Of a stretch of 64,000 nucleotides of DNA, positions 38,506-47,698 are shown piece after piece. The stretch spans positions 1 to 64,000 of IMG/VR virus record IMGVR_UViG_3300032246_001892; one strand, 5' to 3'. Positions within the stretch are counted from its first letter, which is position 1, and each line of letters begins with the position of its first letter. The position numbers and the translations under genes are program-made. The notes beneath the pieces are model-generated. The model ran no database searches, was not told the DNA's origin, and saw only the letters and a program-made list of their open reading frames with translations. The stretch is from a virus.

Positions 38506-39495
38506 ATGGCTAAATTTAATTATTTTTATATCGACGAAGAAAGTACAGAAGTTAATAATCTGACTATAAAATACCCTATAGCAAGACCTACAGGTAGTGG
38601 TACTGTGGATGTACATGGTACATTAAGATGGAAAAATTCTGGAAGTGTTGATGAAGTTCCTCGTTTGGTGTTGACAGAATATTCATTAGATTATGGTGCT
38701 TGGACTTCTAATCTAGCTCGTTTATTAACTGGAGCAGCTCAATTGCAGCAAGGTCAATTAGATCCTTATCAAGCATTGTACACTGGGAATAAAACCGGTT
38801 TTTATTATTCATTACCATATCTAATAAGACCTGGAAGTTCGATAAGAGGTAATATATCCAATACTTGGTCGGATTCAACTCAGGGTATAACCGATATGGC
38901 TAAAGGCATTTTAGGTGGGGGTTCGTCTAAAAAGGCATTTGATATGCTTACTGGAGCCGGTGATGTTCTTGGTAATGTATTAACACCTGGATATGGGACA
39001 GAACCTGTGAAGTCTTTTGCTACTACTAGTGAAAATACAATAACAGTTTCGTTTCCTCTTTACAACACTGGATCCATTGAAGATGCTAATAATAATTTCA
39101 GCTTCGTAAGTTTATTAGCATTTCAAAATTTAAAAACCAGAACAACATTCTTATCGTATCTTCCTCCTAAAATATATACTGTCGATGGTTTATCTGATGG
39201 AAGTGTTTATATGCCAGCTGCTATTATCAAAGAACTAAATATAGAATCTATCGGAACAACAAGATCAATAACAGATTTAGGAGGCAATAGCAGTTCTGAT
39301 GGTAGAACATTAATACCTGAAGCTTATAAAGTTACTATAGTATTTCAAGAATTATTACCTCAAAGTTCTAATATTATGTGGGGAGCTTTAGGCGGACAAA
39401 AGGTTAAAGTTATAGTACCTGGAATAAATCCCTATGCTGGATCGTCTGGATCAACAGCAAATGCTAATAATATAAATATATTGACAACTGCATAA
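38506..39495 (+). CDS. Baseplate tail-tube cap (gp48-like)
   Basis: 329 residues. SFVSLLAFQNLKTRTTFLSY, PPKIYTVDG and the C-terminal LIPEAYKVTIVFQELLPQSS match the gp48/gp54 family that starts tube polymerisation on the baseplate. It follows the tape measure by 2 bp. Confidence 0.75.
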   Translation: MAKFNYFYIDEESTEVNNLTIKYPIARPTGSGTVDVHGTLRWKNSGSVDEVPRLVLTEYSLDYGAWTSNLARLLTGAAQLQQGQLDPYQALYTGNKTGFYYSLPYLIRPGSSIRGNISNTWSDSTQGITDMAKGILGGGSSKKAFDMLTGAGDVLGNVLTPGYGTEPVKSFATTSENTITVSFPLYNTGSIEDANNNFSFVSLLAFQNLKTRTTFLSYLPPKIYTVDGLSDGSVYMPAAIIKELNIESIGTTRSITDLGGNSSSDGRTLIPEAYKVTIVFQELLPQSSNIMWGALGGQKVKVIVPGINPYAGSSGSTANANNINILTTA

Positions 39496-39496
39496 T

Positions 39497-39856
39497 ATGA
39501 ATAGAAAAGACATATCAACTTTACCAAAATTATCCTTATACAGTTTTGAGAATTTTTTAAACGTATATACTGATGCAGATACAAATTACAATTTTTATAA
39601 TTTGCAAAGAGCTATTAACGTAGTCCCTACAAACAATGAATCAGTAGAAGATGAATATGTTGTTACCTACTCAGATACCTGGGTTTCTATTTCTTATAAA
39701 CAATACAATACTTTAGATTTATGGTGGTTGATATGTAACTATAATCAAATAGAAAATCCAACCAAAATGCCTACACCCGGAACAGTTTTAAAATTATTAA
39801 AATCTAAATATGTAGGGACCATATTATCGGAATTACAAAAACAGATTAGTCGATAA
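39497..39856 (+). CDS. Baseplate wedge protein (gp53-like)
   Basis: 119 residues. LSLYSFENFLNVYTDADTNY, YSDTWVSISYKQYNTLDLWW and PTPGTVLKLL resemble gp53 with its LysM-like C-terminal fold, which holds wedges together. It is shorter than T4 gp53 (196 residues). Follows the gp48-like gene by one base. Confidence 0.7.
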   Translation: MNRKDISTLPKLSLYSFENFLNVYTDADTNYNFYNLQRAINVVPTNNESVEDEYVVTYSDTWVSISYKQYNTLDLWWLICNYNQIENPTKMPTPGTVLKLLKSKYVGTILSELQKQISR

Positions 39857-40256
39857 ATTTTTGGACGTCAAAAAAGAATCTCACCATCATATGAGTTTCT
39901 GATATTTCTTTAATACTATAACAATAGATATCGTTGTCTATTTTAAAGTAAAAAGAATCTTGTATAATATCATTAAACATTTCATGCTCAAAATCTATTT
40001 CAGGATGATCATCTAGATATTCTTCTACTTCCTTATCAAAAATTTGCTCACTTCTACTTTCAAGCTTATCAATAGATTTTTTGAGCTTTAACCAAGTCCC
40101 TTCTTTGTCATTGTAATCCAGAAGGATTATGGGGTATCTACTTTTGTAGTTAAAAACCTTACTGTTTTTAGATAAAAACAAGTAATCTTGGGGTATTTCT
40201 TCTAAAACCATGAGATAATCAGCAAGGTCATCCCTTTTCTTTTTTGATTTCACCAC
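39846..40256 (-). CDS. Hypothetical protein (136 aa), GTG start
   Basis: The only minus-strand gene inside the plus-strand virion block apart from the kinase at 44677. Acidic and aromatic, with no recognised motif. Tandem GTG codons (40256 and 40253) are possible starts; the palindromic TAAATATTTA next to them acts as a late-type element on this strand too. No plus-strand frame covers the region. Confidence 0.6.
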   Translation of the reverse strand: MVKSKKKRDDLADYLMVLEEIPQDYLFLSKNSKVFNYKSRYPIILLDYNDKEGTWLKLKKSIDKLESRSEQIFDKEVEEYLDDHPEIDFEHEMFNDIIQDSFYFKIDNDIYCYSIKEISETHMMVRFFFDVQKFID

Positions 40257-40272
40257 TAAATATTTATTAATA
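40257..40272. promoter_or_regulatory. Palindromic late-type element, divergent
   Basis: TAAATATTTA (40257-40266) reads TAAATA on both strands: four bases from the minus-strand GTG 40256 (seven from GTG 40253) and ten bases from the terminase ATG at 40273. Confidence 0.5.
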
Positions 40273-42156
40273 ATGCCAAAATTACCTAGAGACGATGATG
40301 ATTATGAGACAGATCTTGATTCTGTTCCCTTGGATGAGATAGAAAATGGTGACATTTTAGTAGATGGCAAATATTTTCAAGGCAATGAAAATATATTAAG
40401 ACAGAACGCCACATTTAAATGGTCTGATGATATGATAGCAGAGCTTAAACTCTGTGCTAAAAGTATTTTGCATTTTGCGGAACATCATTTTTATATTACT
40501 ACATTGGATGAAGGTAAGAAGAAAATAGAACTTTATAAATATCAAAAAAAATTGTTAAAGGCTTTTAAGTCTAATAGATTTAATATAGTATTATCAAGTA
40601 GACAGTCAGGTAAAACAACTACTATTACTATATATGCTCTTTGGTTAGTCTGTTTCCAAGCGGATAAAAGAGTTACCATTATAGCAAATAAAGAATCTAC
40701 AGCCAAAGAAGTATTTGCTAGAATACGAATGGCATATGAACAATTACCGGTTTATCTCAAACCTAGTATGAAGTCTTGGCGTAAGGATGGATTTTTATTA
40801 GCAAATGACTCGGCTATCACCATCAGTACTACTTCTGCTGCAGGTCCTCGTGGTTCTTCCAGTAATCTTTTAATTATAGATGAGATGGCACATTGTCCTA
40901 CGGAATTGATGAAGGAATTATGGAAATCAGCTATTCCCATTATTTCATCTTCTAAGAAATCTCAGATAGTGGCAATTAGTACTCCTAATGGAACTGATAA
41001 CAAATTCTATGATCTTTATGAAGAAGCTTTAAAGAAAAATAGTGAGTGGAATTTAGAGAGAGTTGATTGGAATGATGTGCCTGGGAGAGACGAGGCTTGG
41101 AGATTACAAACAATAGCTTCTTTAGGTTCAGTAGAAGATTTCGAACAAGAATTTGGTAATGCATTTATACTGCCTGGTAAAAGCGTTGTAGATCTTTCAT
41201 ATCTAGATGCACTGAAAGCACAATCAAAAGATCCTATATTGGTTAATGATAATGGTTTTTATAAAATATATGAATTACCAAAGCCTGGTGATTTATATAT
41301 CATAGGAGTTGACGTAGGTGAGGGTATAGGAAGGTCTAATACCGTGGCTCAAATTTTAAATGTAACTAATTTACAAAATATAAAACAAGCGGCGGTTTAT
41401 GCAACTAACTCTATGTCACCGTTTCATTTCGGGACAAAATTGATGAGTGTATTGACTGACTGGGGTAGACCTCCTATTTTAATTGAGAATAATAATAATG
41501 GTCAACAGGTATTGGATGTATTATGCCAAACTCACCAATATGAAAATGTTGTATCTTATCAATTTGAAGGTAACAGTAAACATTATAACACTGAAAAGAG
41601 ATTAGGTATTCACAATCATACTAATACTAGATACAAAGGCATTGCTAATTTTAGATACTGGATTAATGGATTAAAAGTAGTAGGTTTGAGTGATATAGAT
41701 ACCATATTAGAACTTTATAATTTCGTTAGACTTCCTAATTTTACATATAGTAAAAGAAGTGATAAAGATTTAGATGATAGAATTTTTGGTTTGATTTGGG
41801 CTCTTTTTATATTAGATCCTTCTTTAGTAACAAGATATTTTGTCGTGTCTGAATTAGATGATCAGGGAAGACCTCTTAAAATACAGGCATTGTATGACAA
41901 TTCTGATATCATTTCTAAAAGTCCTCTTCTTATAGGTGGCGAATATAGTTTAGATAAAAATAAGAGATCTTCTGCTTTACCTAGTTTAATGCCTACTAAA
42001 GAATATAATGGCAATGCAGCTTTTGCAGATGAAGCTAATGATTTATGGAGATGGCTTCATACTCAAGCTTATACTGAAAAGGATAAATTCCGAAAAAACC
42101 CAGATGAAGAAGATAAGTCTTCTATAGAGGAATACAGACCCATAACACTTTTTTAA
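40273..42156 (+). CDS. Terminase large subunit (gp17-like)
   Basis: 627 residues. ATPase: Walker A LSSRQSGKTTT (107-117), Walker B LLIIDEMAH (about 199-207). Nuclease: IIGVDVGEGIGRS (about 343), LIENNNNGQQVLDVL and DLDDRIFGLIWAL, the RNase H-like acidic residues. The protein packages DNA into proheads and cuts it. An acidic N-terminus (DDDDYETDLD) is present. Placement among baseplate genes differs from T4, where it lies before sheath genes. Confidence 0.92.
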   Translation: MPKLPRDDDDYETDLDSVPLDEIENGDILVDGKYFQGNENILRQNATFKWSDDMIAELKLCAKSILHFAEHHFYITTLDEGKKKIELYKYQKKLLKAFKSNRFNIVLSSRQSGKTTTITIYALWLVCFQADKRVTIIANKESTAKEVFARIRMAYEQLPVYLKPSMKSWRKDGFLLANDSAITISTTSAAGPRGSSSNLLIIDEMAHCPTELMKELWKSAIPIISSSKKSQIVAISTPNGTDNKFYDLYEEALKKNSEWNLERVDWNDVPGRDEAWRLQTIASLGSVEDFEQEFGNAFILPGKSVVDLSYLDALKAQSKDPILVNDNGFYKIYELPKPGDLYIIGVDVGEGIGRSNTVAQILNVTNLQNIKQAAVYATNSMSPFHFGTKLMSVLTDWGRPPILIENNNNGQQVLDVLCQTHQYENVVSYQFEGNSKHYNTEKRLGIHNHTNTRYKGIANFRYWINGLKVVGLSDIDTILELYNFVRLPNFTYSKRSDKDLDDRIFGLIWALFILDPSLVTRYFVVSELDDQGRPLKIQALYDNSDIISKSPLLIGGEYSLDKNKRSSALPSLMPTKEYNGNAAFADEANDLWRWLHTQAYTEKDKFRKNPDEEDKSSIEEYRPITLF

Positions 42157-42159
42157 TAT

Positions 42160-42759
42160 ATGAACCAGACCGTTTTAAACAGAGCACGCAGTGATAAATT
42201 TCTTTTGGTATTAGATTTGCCTGAAGCTTTAAAGAATTCACAAGATGCTGTGATGCAATCTAACTATAAACCAAAGCAAATACAATTTACAGTATTTGGA
42301 TCTCCTGTGCCAGAAATTTCTGTACCAGAGATTTCGGTTGCTTATGGTGGCCAATCAATGAAAGTTTCAAGTATGTCTCGTCCTTCATATCCGCCTTTAG
42401 AAGTTAAATTCTTAGTAGATAATGGATATCAAAATTATTGGACTCTCTGGAAATGGTTAGATCTGTTTAACAATTCTAAGACCAGCTCGTCTGATTTAAA
42501 TGCTAATGTTAATATGCATGGAGAAGATATCAGATTAACAAATTCATTAGAAAAATATATATCCAACTTTTCTCTTTTTGCTTTAGATGAATATGATAAA
42601 CAAATCATATCATTTAAATATAGTGATGTGTTCATTACTAAATTAAGTCCTATAAATTATTCATACCAAGATCCTTCTGAAATTACCTGCAATGCAACTT
42701 TTGTTTATAATCAATTGCAGGTAGATCTTTTAAGAGATGTAAACGTATCTTCTTGTTAA
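42160..42759 (+). CDS. Tube-fold baseplate protein (gp54/gp19-like)
   Basis: 199 residues. Contains a tandem VPEISVPEISVAYGGQSM and PSYPPLEVKFLVDNGYQNYW, WKWLDLFNN. The late SYQDPSEITCNATFVYNQLQ is typical of tube-initiator folds. The name rests on fold-like pattern and location. Confidence 0.55.
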   Translation: MNQTVLNRARSDKFLLVLDLPEALKNSQDAVMQSNYKPKQIQFTVFGSPVPEISVPEISVAYGGQSMKVSSMSRPSYPPLEVKFLVDNGYQNYWTLWKWLDLFNNSKTSSSDLNANVNMHGEDIRLTNSLEKYISNFSLFALDEYDKQIISFKYSDVFITKLSPINYSYQDPSEITCNATFVYNQLQVDLLRDVNVSSC

Positions 42760-42760
42760 T

Positions 42761-44374
42761 ATGTCTGAAGATTTAAAATATATACATCAGATAAGAGACC
42801 AATATTACCATATAGAAATATGGTTATATAATCAAATAGAAGGCCAAGAGCCCTTTTTAGTTCCTTTCTTTTTTGTTAATTCATTAGCTATAGAAGAGAC
42901 TTTAATGAATTGGCCTACTAAAGGATGGATAGTTTTAAAAAATGATTATGAGATGTTTGAAAGAGGTGCTTTAGCTACTATTAAAAATAAAGAAGCTGAT
43001 AGGCCTAAAGTGGATGCTCCTTATATTTTCAGATCAGATGGACGTAATAGAATTAGTATAAAGATATATCCAGTAAATAAAAAACCATTAAAAGACAATG
43101 CTCGGGAGATAGCAGGTGATTTACCACCTGATCTTTGGGAAATGAATTATGACTTTGTGGTTTATGATATAGAAGATCTCCCTACAGAAGACCCTCAACG
43201 TAAATTGAGGAAATTATATTTTCAAGATGAACGTCTGCAGATCATGAGTGAAAGAAATTTAGAATGGTCTACTTCTTTATATGGTCCTAATAATGGCAAC
43301 TCCTCAACAAAAGATATACAGAGGACTATGCCAGCTAATTTGGCACTGAAGTCTATAATAAGTGCAGCAGCATCAAAAGATTCAAATCCTAATAATGCAG
43401 ACATGAAAGTGGGGTATGATAGTTCAGGTTCTATAAAGGATCCAAATATTAAATTTGATAATTTTGGAGAATGGGATGAGGGCCCATCGTCTATTATGAC
43501 TAATGATTTAGGTACTAATATTTTATATACATCCCCAGCCAATTCTAACGCCTTACAGGATTTAAATTATGTTTATAATAATGCAGTAGGCAAAGACGGG
43601 TCACCTGTAATATTAGATTTTGGAAGATGGACGGAGGATAAGAAATGGCATTTAAGACCTTTATCTAGTTATTTTAAAAATGCAGAGGACAATCAAATAG
43701 AAAGACTTTTATTAGAAGATGGATTAGATGCTACTACTTCACCTCCATATATAGCTAGAGCTCCAGACGGTAATGGTTCAGATACAAAAAATTTCATATC
43801 GGGTATAGCATCAAGAATTAAAAAATATAAATTTGCACCAATGGTTTCATCTGATGATGCTCGTATAACTAATAGACCTGTATATAACTACGATTTTAGT
43901 AAAGGTCAATTTAATTCGTATTTTAAAGGAAATAGAGCTGAAGATGTTTCTACTAAATTACAAGATTTGGCTAAGGAAGGTTTATATGCGTATAACCAAA
44001 AAGACAGTCAACAGATTTTATTAAACATTAATAAAACCAAATCAACTGGTTTGATGACTACTAATTATTTTACTCCCCAGACATTCTTTCCCAAAAATAA
44101 AACATCTCTTAGTATGATTAAAGATGCTTTATTTTTAAATGAAGCATTATATTTTCAGGCTCCGGGTTTGACTTTTAGAACACCAGGTAAATTTATTTTC
44201 GTAGATAGAACTACATCTAGTGATCGCAACCCCTTTGACGATAGGTTCTTAGGCCAGTGGCTCATGACTAGAGTTGTGCATTTATTCACACAGGATAAAT
44301 ATCTCTGTGATGTAGTTGCAGTTAAGGTAGATTCCTTTTCAAAGCTATGGGATCACATGGATACAAAATATTAA
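42761..44374 (+). CDS. Baseplate hub protein (gp27-like candidate)
   Basis: 537 residues. The opening IHQIRDQYYHIEIWLYNQIE with FVNSLAIEETLMNWPTKGWI suggests a hub domain that binds central spike proteins. The C-terminal FIFVDRTTSSDRNPFDDRFL, LGQWLMTRVVHLFTQDKYLC resembles the closing part of gp27-like or phage D-type hub proteins. Follows the gp54-like gene at once. Confidence 0.6.
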   Translation: MSEDLKYIHQIRDQYYHIEIWLYNQIEGQEPFLVPFFFVNSLAIEETLMNWPTKGWIVLKNDYEMFERGALATIKNKEADRPKVDAPYIFRSDGRNRISIKIYPVNKKPLKDNAREIAGDLPPDLWEMNYDFVVYDIEDLPTEDPQRKLRKLYFQDERLQIMSERNLEWSTSLYGPNNGNSSTKDIQRTMPANLALKSIISAAASKDSNPNNADMKVGYDSSGSIKDPNIKFDNFGEWDEGPSSIMTNDLGTNILYTSPANSNALQDLNYVYNNAVGKDGSPVILDFGRWTEDKKWHLRPLSSYFKNAEDNQIERLLLEDGLDATTSPPYIARAPDGNGSDTKNFISGIASRIKKYKFAPMVSSDDARITNRPVYNYDFSKGQFNSYFKGNRAEDVSTKLQDLAKEGLYAYNQKDSQQILLNINKTKSTGLMTTNYFTPQTFFPKNKTSLSMIKDALFLNEALYFQAPGLTFRTPGKFIFVDRTTSSDRNPFDDRFLGQWLMTRVVHLFTQDKYLCDVVAVKVDSFSKLWDHMDTKY

Positions 44375-44375
44375 A

Positions 44376-44693
44376 ATGAATAGAGATCAATTAAAAAATA
44401 GATTACAACAGACTCGTATTAATCAATTAGCTTCTTCAAATAAACAGCCTAATCAATTTCCATCCAAAATACAAATGGCAAAGAATATAGGTCAGAGTAT
44501 TGTGAGAAACGTGACTAGTGTAGCAGCCGGAAACGGTCTCAAGATATCTGAAGAAGATGCTCAGTCTAGATTAGCCATCTGCCGCGGTTGTGATTTCTTT
44601 AATAAAGACCAAGAGAGATGTACCAAATGTGGGTGTTATATGGCTACTAAAACATATCTCAAGGCTGAAAAATGTCCTATTGGAAAGTGGTAG
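44376..44693 (+). CDS. Small Cys-rich protein (DUF6171-like)
   Basis: 105 residues. The C-terminal CRGCDFFNKDQERCTKCGCY...KCPIGKW is a Cys-cluster motif I associate with a small phage family next to tail-spike genes. A zinc site is likely. Converges with the kinase gene by 17 bp. The role may be in baseplate assembly. Confidence 0.65.
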   Translation: MNRDQLKNRLQQTRINQLASSNKQPNQFPSKIQMAKNIGQSIVRNVTSVAAGNGLKISEEDAQSRLAICRGCDFFNKDQERCTKCGCYMATKTYLKAEKCPIGKW

Positions 44694-45270
44694 AGAAATA
44701 TTTGTCTATTACTTCTATTGCCTTTTCTCTTATTAATTTTTCATAATTAATATTATCTTTAGTATAGACTACAACATCAGCCTCTCTTTTTATTATCTCA
44801 TTATTAATTCTTTCGAATTCATTAGCAGGATTAAGTCCTTCTCTTTCTATATAAACTAATAATCCTTTCATTTCATTTTTTAACCAAAAAATTTCGTCTT
44901 TTGGATATTCTGTGTATCTCATATCTGTTATAATAGATATGTTATTGTTCCTGAATTCTTTATTACCTTGTAGATGCTCTATAAAATAGCGTCCTTCTGT
45001 AGTGTTTCTCATTAATCTCCCGTACTCAACCATGATAGGTCTAAGCAAGGTTTTTTCATTATCATCTTGTGTATATAATGATATATTAGTCTTGGATTGT
45101 ATCAGGTCGTTTAAATCTTTACGTATATAATCACCTGCTATAGAAAATCTTTTAGCTGGTATGTGGTATTCTGTTTTAAAAACTTCTATTAAAGCCTTTC
45201 CTAAGGAATCTTTACCAGCTCTTGCATGCCCTGCTAAACCTATAGGAGGGTAAAATATGCTGTTAACCAT
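44677..45270 (-). CDS. Deoxynucleoside monophosphate kinase-like
   Basis: 197 residues. IGLAGHARAGKDSLGKAL is a P-loop of the dNMP kinase/adenylate kinase-like fold (T4 gp1 type), followed by ITDMRYTEYPKDE and a C-terminal lid region with basic residues. Likely phosphorylates dNMPs, and could need to accept modified nucleotides if base modification happens before incorporation. Only 21 bp separate its start from the divergent gene. Confidence 0.7.
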   Translation of the reverse strand: MVNSIFYPPIGLAGHARAGKDSLGKALIEVFKTEYHIPAKRFSIAGDYIRKDLNDLIQSKTNISLYTQDDNEKTLLRPIMVEYGRLMRNTTEGRYFIEHLQGNKEFRNNNISIITDMRYTEYPKDEIFWLKNEMKGLLVYIEREGLNPANEFERINNEIIKREADVVVYTKDNINYEKLIREKAIEVIDKYFSTTFQ

Positions 45271-45291
45271 AAGTTATTATATTAGATTAAT

Positions 45292-46599
45292 ATGTCACAA
45301 AATCCAGAACTTATTATAAAGAATTTAGAATTAGCTGCTAATTTGAGTGCTAAAACTAAGCCTTCAAACAGCGCAATCAAAGCTTTGGCTTCTGATAGCA
45401 ATGAATATGCTGGTTTTTTAGCTATCTTCGCATATGGTCAAGATGCTATGTATCGTACATATAATTTAGTGCCTGGAAGAGCCTCCTATAAAATTACTCC
45501 AGAAGGTTATGGTAATTTAATGAGTAGGCTAGGGACCCTCAAATTGTTAGATCAATTAAAAACTCAGACACCTGCCGGGAAAAAGGGTGATTTGGTAATT
45601 CCAAATTATTTGGGTATTTCCAGTCGTATGGCACCACAAATGAATTTGAACCCAATGACCGGACCGGGAGTCAATACTCCTTGTCTAGGTGCAGATTTAT
45701 TAAACAGTATCCATCCTGGAATGGTAGACGCAATAGAAAATACTTGTAATATAATTCGTACTAGATCCTATCTTTCATTACCTCCAGGAGCATTTGGTGG
45801 TCTACAATCTGTACTTTATCAAATACAAGGTGCGGTCAATTCTTTTATGCAAGCCCTTTATGATTTATATCAAGGAGTGATGTTAGTAATGCAACAATTT
45901 GCTCAAGTTATAAACGGTATTATGGCATCTATAAACCAATATGTTTACAATTTAATATCGAGCATCATACCTTTGGATTTGATTTGTGCTATACTCGGTG
46001 CTGCTCAGAGTTTATTAGATGATATAGCATTTTTTGCTTCTCTCTTTAATGGGTCGGATAGTCTTTTTAATACTATTAATTCTATACAGACAGTTATAAA
46101 CTATGCTTCTATAGGTTTAAATTATGCTTATAATCCCATCAGTCTTTTAACTTTGATTCCGGGAGTGGGTGATGTGATAAATTCACTCTCAGATTTAACA
46201 GCAAATCCAGAAGCATTTTTAGGACAATTAATTTCTAATTTTGGATTTTCAGCCGGTGCTAATAATTCTGCATTACAAACAGCCAATGCAATTCTCTTAC
46301 ATTATGGGTTGATGGGTCAATTAGGTCCTTTAGGTGGCATAATGTTACAGGCAGGAGTTGCTGGTAATAATAGTCAATGGTATAGAACTTCAAATCCTGG
46401 CACTGGTGATTTTGGTATGGGGAGTGGAATAGTTCCTCCTAATCCAATGTATTTAAATCCTGATAATCCTCTAGCAGCACTGGATGTGAATTCTAATCCT
46501 TATTTCAAAGCTTTCAAAACTGATATTGGGGATTTTACGGCTGATGTAAGTAATTTAGCAAACCTTGCTAAAGATAGTGTAACTGATTTAGTTAAATAA
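45292..46599 (+). CDS. Putative virion protein, hydrophobic (435 aa)
   Basis: A central hydrophobic region (about 200-300; ISSIIPLDLICAILGAAQSL) is flanked by Asn/Gly/Pro-rich segments. Its place between hub and gp5-like genes suggests a hub or tail-tip component, perhaps membrane-active. No family recognised. Confidence 0.6.
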   Translation: MSQNPELIIKNLELAANLSAKTKPSNSAIKALASDSNEYAGFLAIFAYGQDAMYRTYNLVPGRASYKITPEGYGNLMSRLGTLKLLDQLKTQTPAGKKGDLVIPNYLGISSRMAPQMNLNPMTGPGVNTPCLGADLLNSIHPGMVDAIENTCNIIRTRSYLSLPPGAFGGLQSVLYQIQGAVNSFMQALYDLYQGVMLVMQQFAQVINGIMASINQYVYNLISSIIPLDLICAILGAAQSLLDDIAFFASLFNGSDSLFNTINSIQTVINYASIGLNYAYNPISLLTLIPGVGDVINSLSDLTANPEAFLGQLISNFGFSAGANNSALQTANAILLHYGLMGQLGPLGGIMLQAGVAGNNSQWYRTSNPGTGDFGMGSGIVPPNPMYLNPDNPLAALDVNSNPYFKAFKTDIGDFTADVSNLANLAKDSVTDLVK

Positions 46600-46602
46600 A
46601 AT

Positions 46603-47691
46603 ATGGAACCAATACACGGTATACATTTGGGGATGGTTGTAAGTGATGTAGCAGATCCAGAAGGAAGAAATAGAGTACAGGTTTATGTTCCTTATTTGAG
46701 TAATACTTTATATACTGGTGTAAATCAAGAATTGAAAGATATGTCTTTCAAGAGTCCAGCAGATCTTAAAAAATTTGGTCTCTGGGATAAACTTAAAAAA
46801 ATACTCCCTTGGGCAGAAGCTGCAGCCCCTTGTTTTGGTGGTTCGAGTGGTATGTTTAATTCTTCGACTGGTGCTGGAGCAGTTAATAGCGGATCTACGT
46901 TTAATGATGGTGGTAATGATGTTGACGTCACTAAAGAATTTCCTAGTAGTACTGCTAATATGGATCCATTAGGAAATACACAAACAGAATCAAAAAATGA
47001 ATATTTTAGCAGTTCTTTTATAAATTTTGTAAAGGCTAAGGAAGGTTTTAGTGCTAAAGCTTATGGAGATAATACTCAAACTTCAATAGGTTATGGTACA
47101 AGAGCTACGAGCCCCAATGAAGTTATAACAGAATCTGAAGCCGAAGCAAGGTTGGTCGCAGAATTATCTCAATCAGCATCAGAAACTGATCGAAGATTAT
47201 CTTCAAAGAATATACAATTAAACCAATATCAAAAAGAAGCTTTATATTCTTATACCTATAATAGAGGAGCTGGTGGATTAGATCAACTTTTGAATAATTC
47301 TGGATCATCATGGGAGAGTATTTCTGCTAATATGCCTGTGTATTGGGGGAGTTATACACCTGCTCAGAGCGGATTAATAAATCGTAGAAATGACGAAGTT
47401 CAATATGCCAATAGTGGTGGCACATCTTTTAGTTCGCCAACCCAAACATCTTCAACCAAATTAGTAAGAATAGCAGATCGCTCTGCCGCTGATATTCAGG
47501 CTACTAATATAGGTACTCCTGGATCACCTTCTGGAGTATTTTCAACACCGTTACCTGGAGATAAAGTGTGGGTATTTTTCTTGGGCGGAGATATTCAAAG
47601 ACCAGTTTACTTTGCTAAAGCAATTGAACCTGCTGATGCTTATGCTATGGCGGGTGAACCTCCTACTGGTGTTAACACCACTATTGCCTAA
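46603..47691 (+). CDS. Baseplate hub with tail lysozyme (gp5-like)
   Basis: 362 residues. The N-terminal OB fold (GIHLGMVVSDVADPEGRNRV) is interrupted by a T4-lysozyme-like domain (about 140-265): KAKEGFSAKAYGDNTQTSIG keeps the catalytic Glu and Asp spacing, with Ser in the place of the catalytic Thr. The OB region resumes as GDKVWVFFLGGDIQRPVYFA. It would dissolve peptidoglycan locally during injection. Unlike T4 gp5, no beta-helix follows in the same gene. Confidence 0.82.
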   Translation: MEPIHGIHLGMVVSDVADPEGRNRVQVYVPYLSNTLYTGVNQELKDMSFKSPADLKKFGLWDKLKKILPWAEAAAPCFGGSSGMFNSSTGAGAVNSGSTFNDGGNDVDVTKEFPSSTANMDPLGNTQTESKNEYFSSSFINFVKAKEGFSAKAYGDNTQTSIGYGTRATSPNEVITESEAEARLVAELSQSASETDRRLSSKNIQLNQYQKEALYSYTYNRGAGGLDQLLNNSGSSWESISANMPVYWGSYTPAQSGLINRRNDEVQYANSGGTSFSSPTQTSSTKLVRIADRSAADIQATNIGTPGSPSGVFSTPLPGDKVWVFFLGGDIQRPVYFAKAIEPADAYAMAGEPPTGVNTTIA

Positions 47692-47698
47692 ATAAAAT

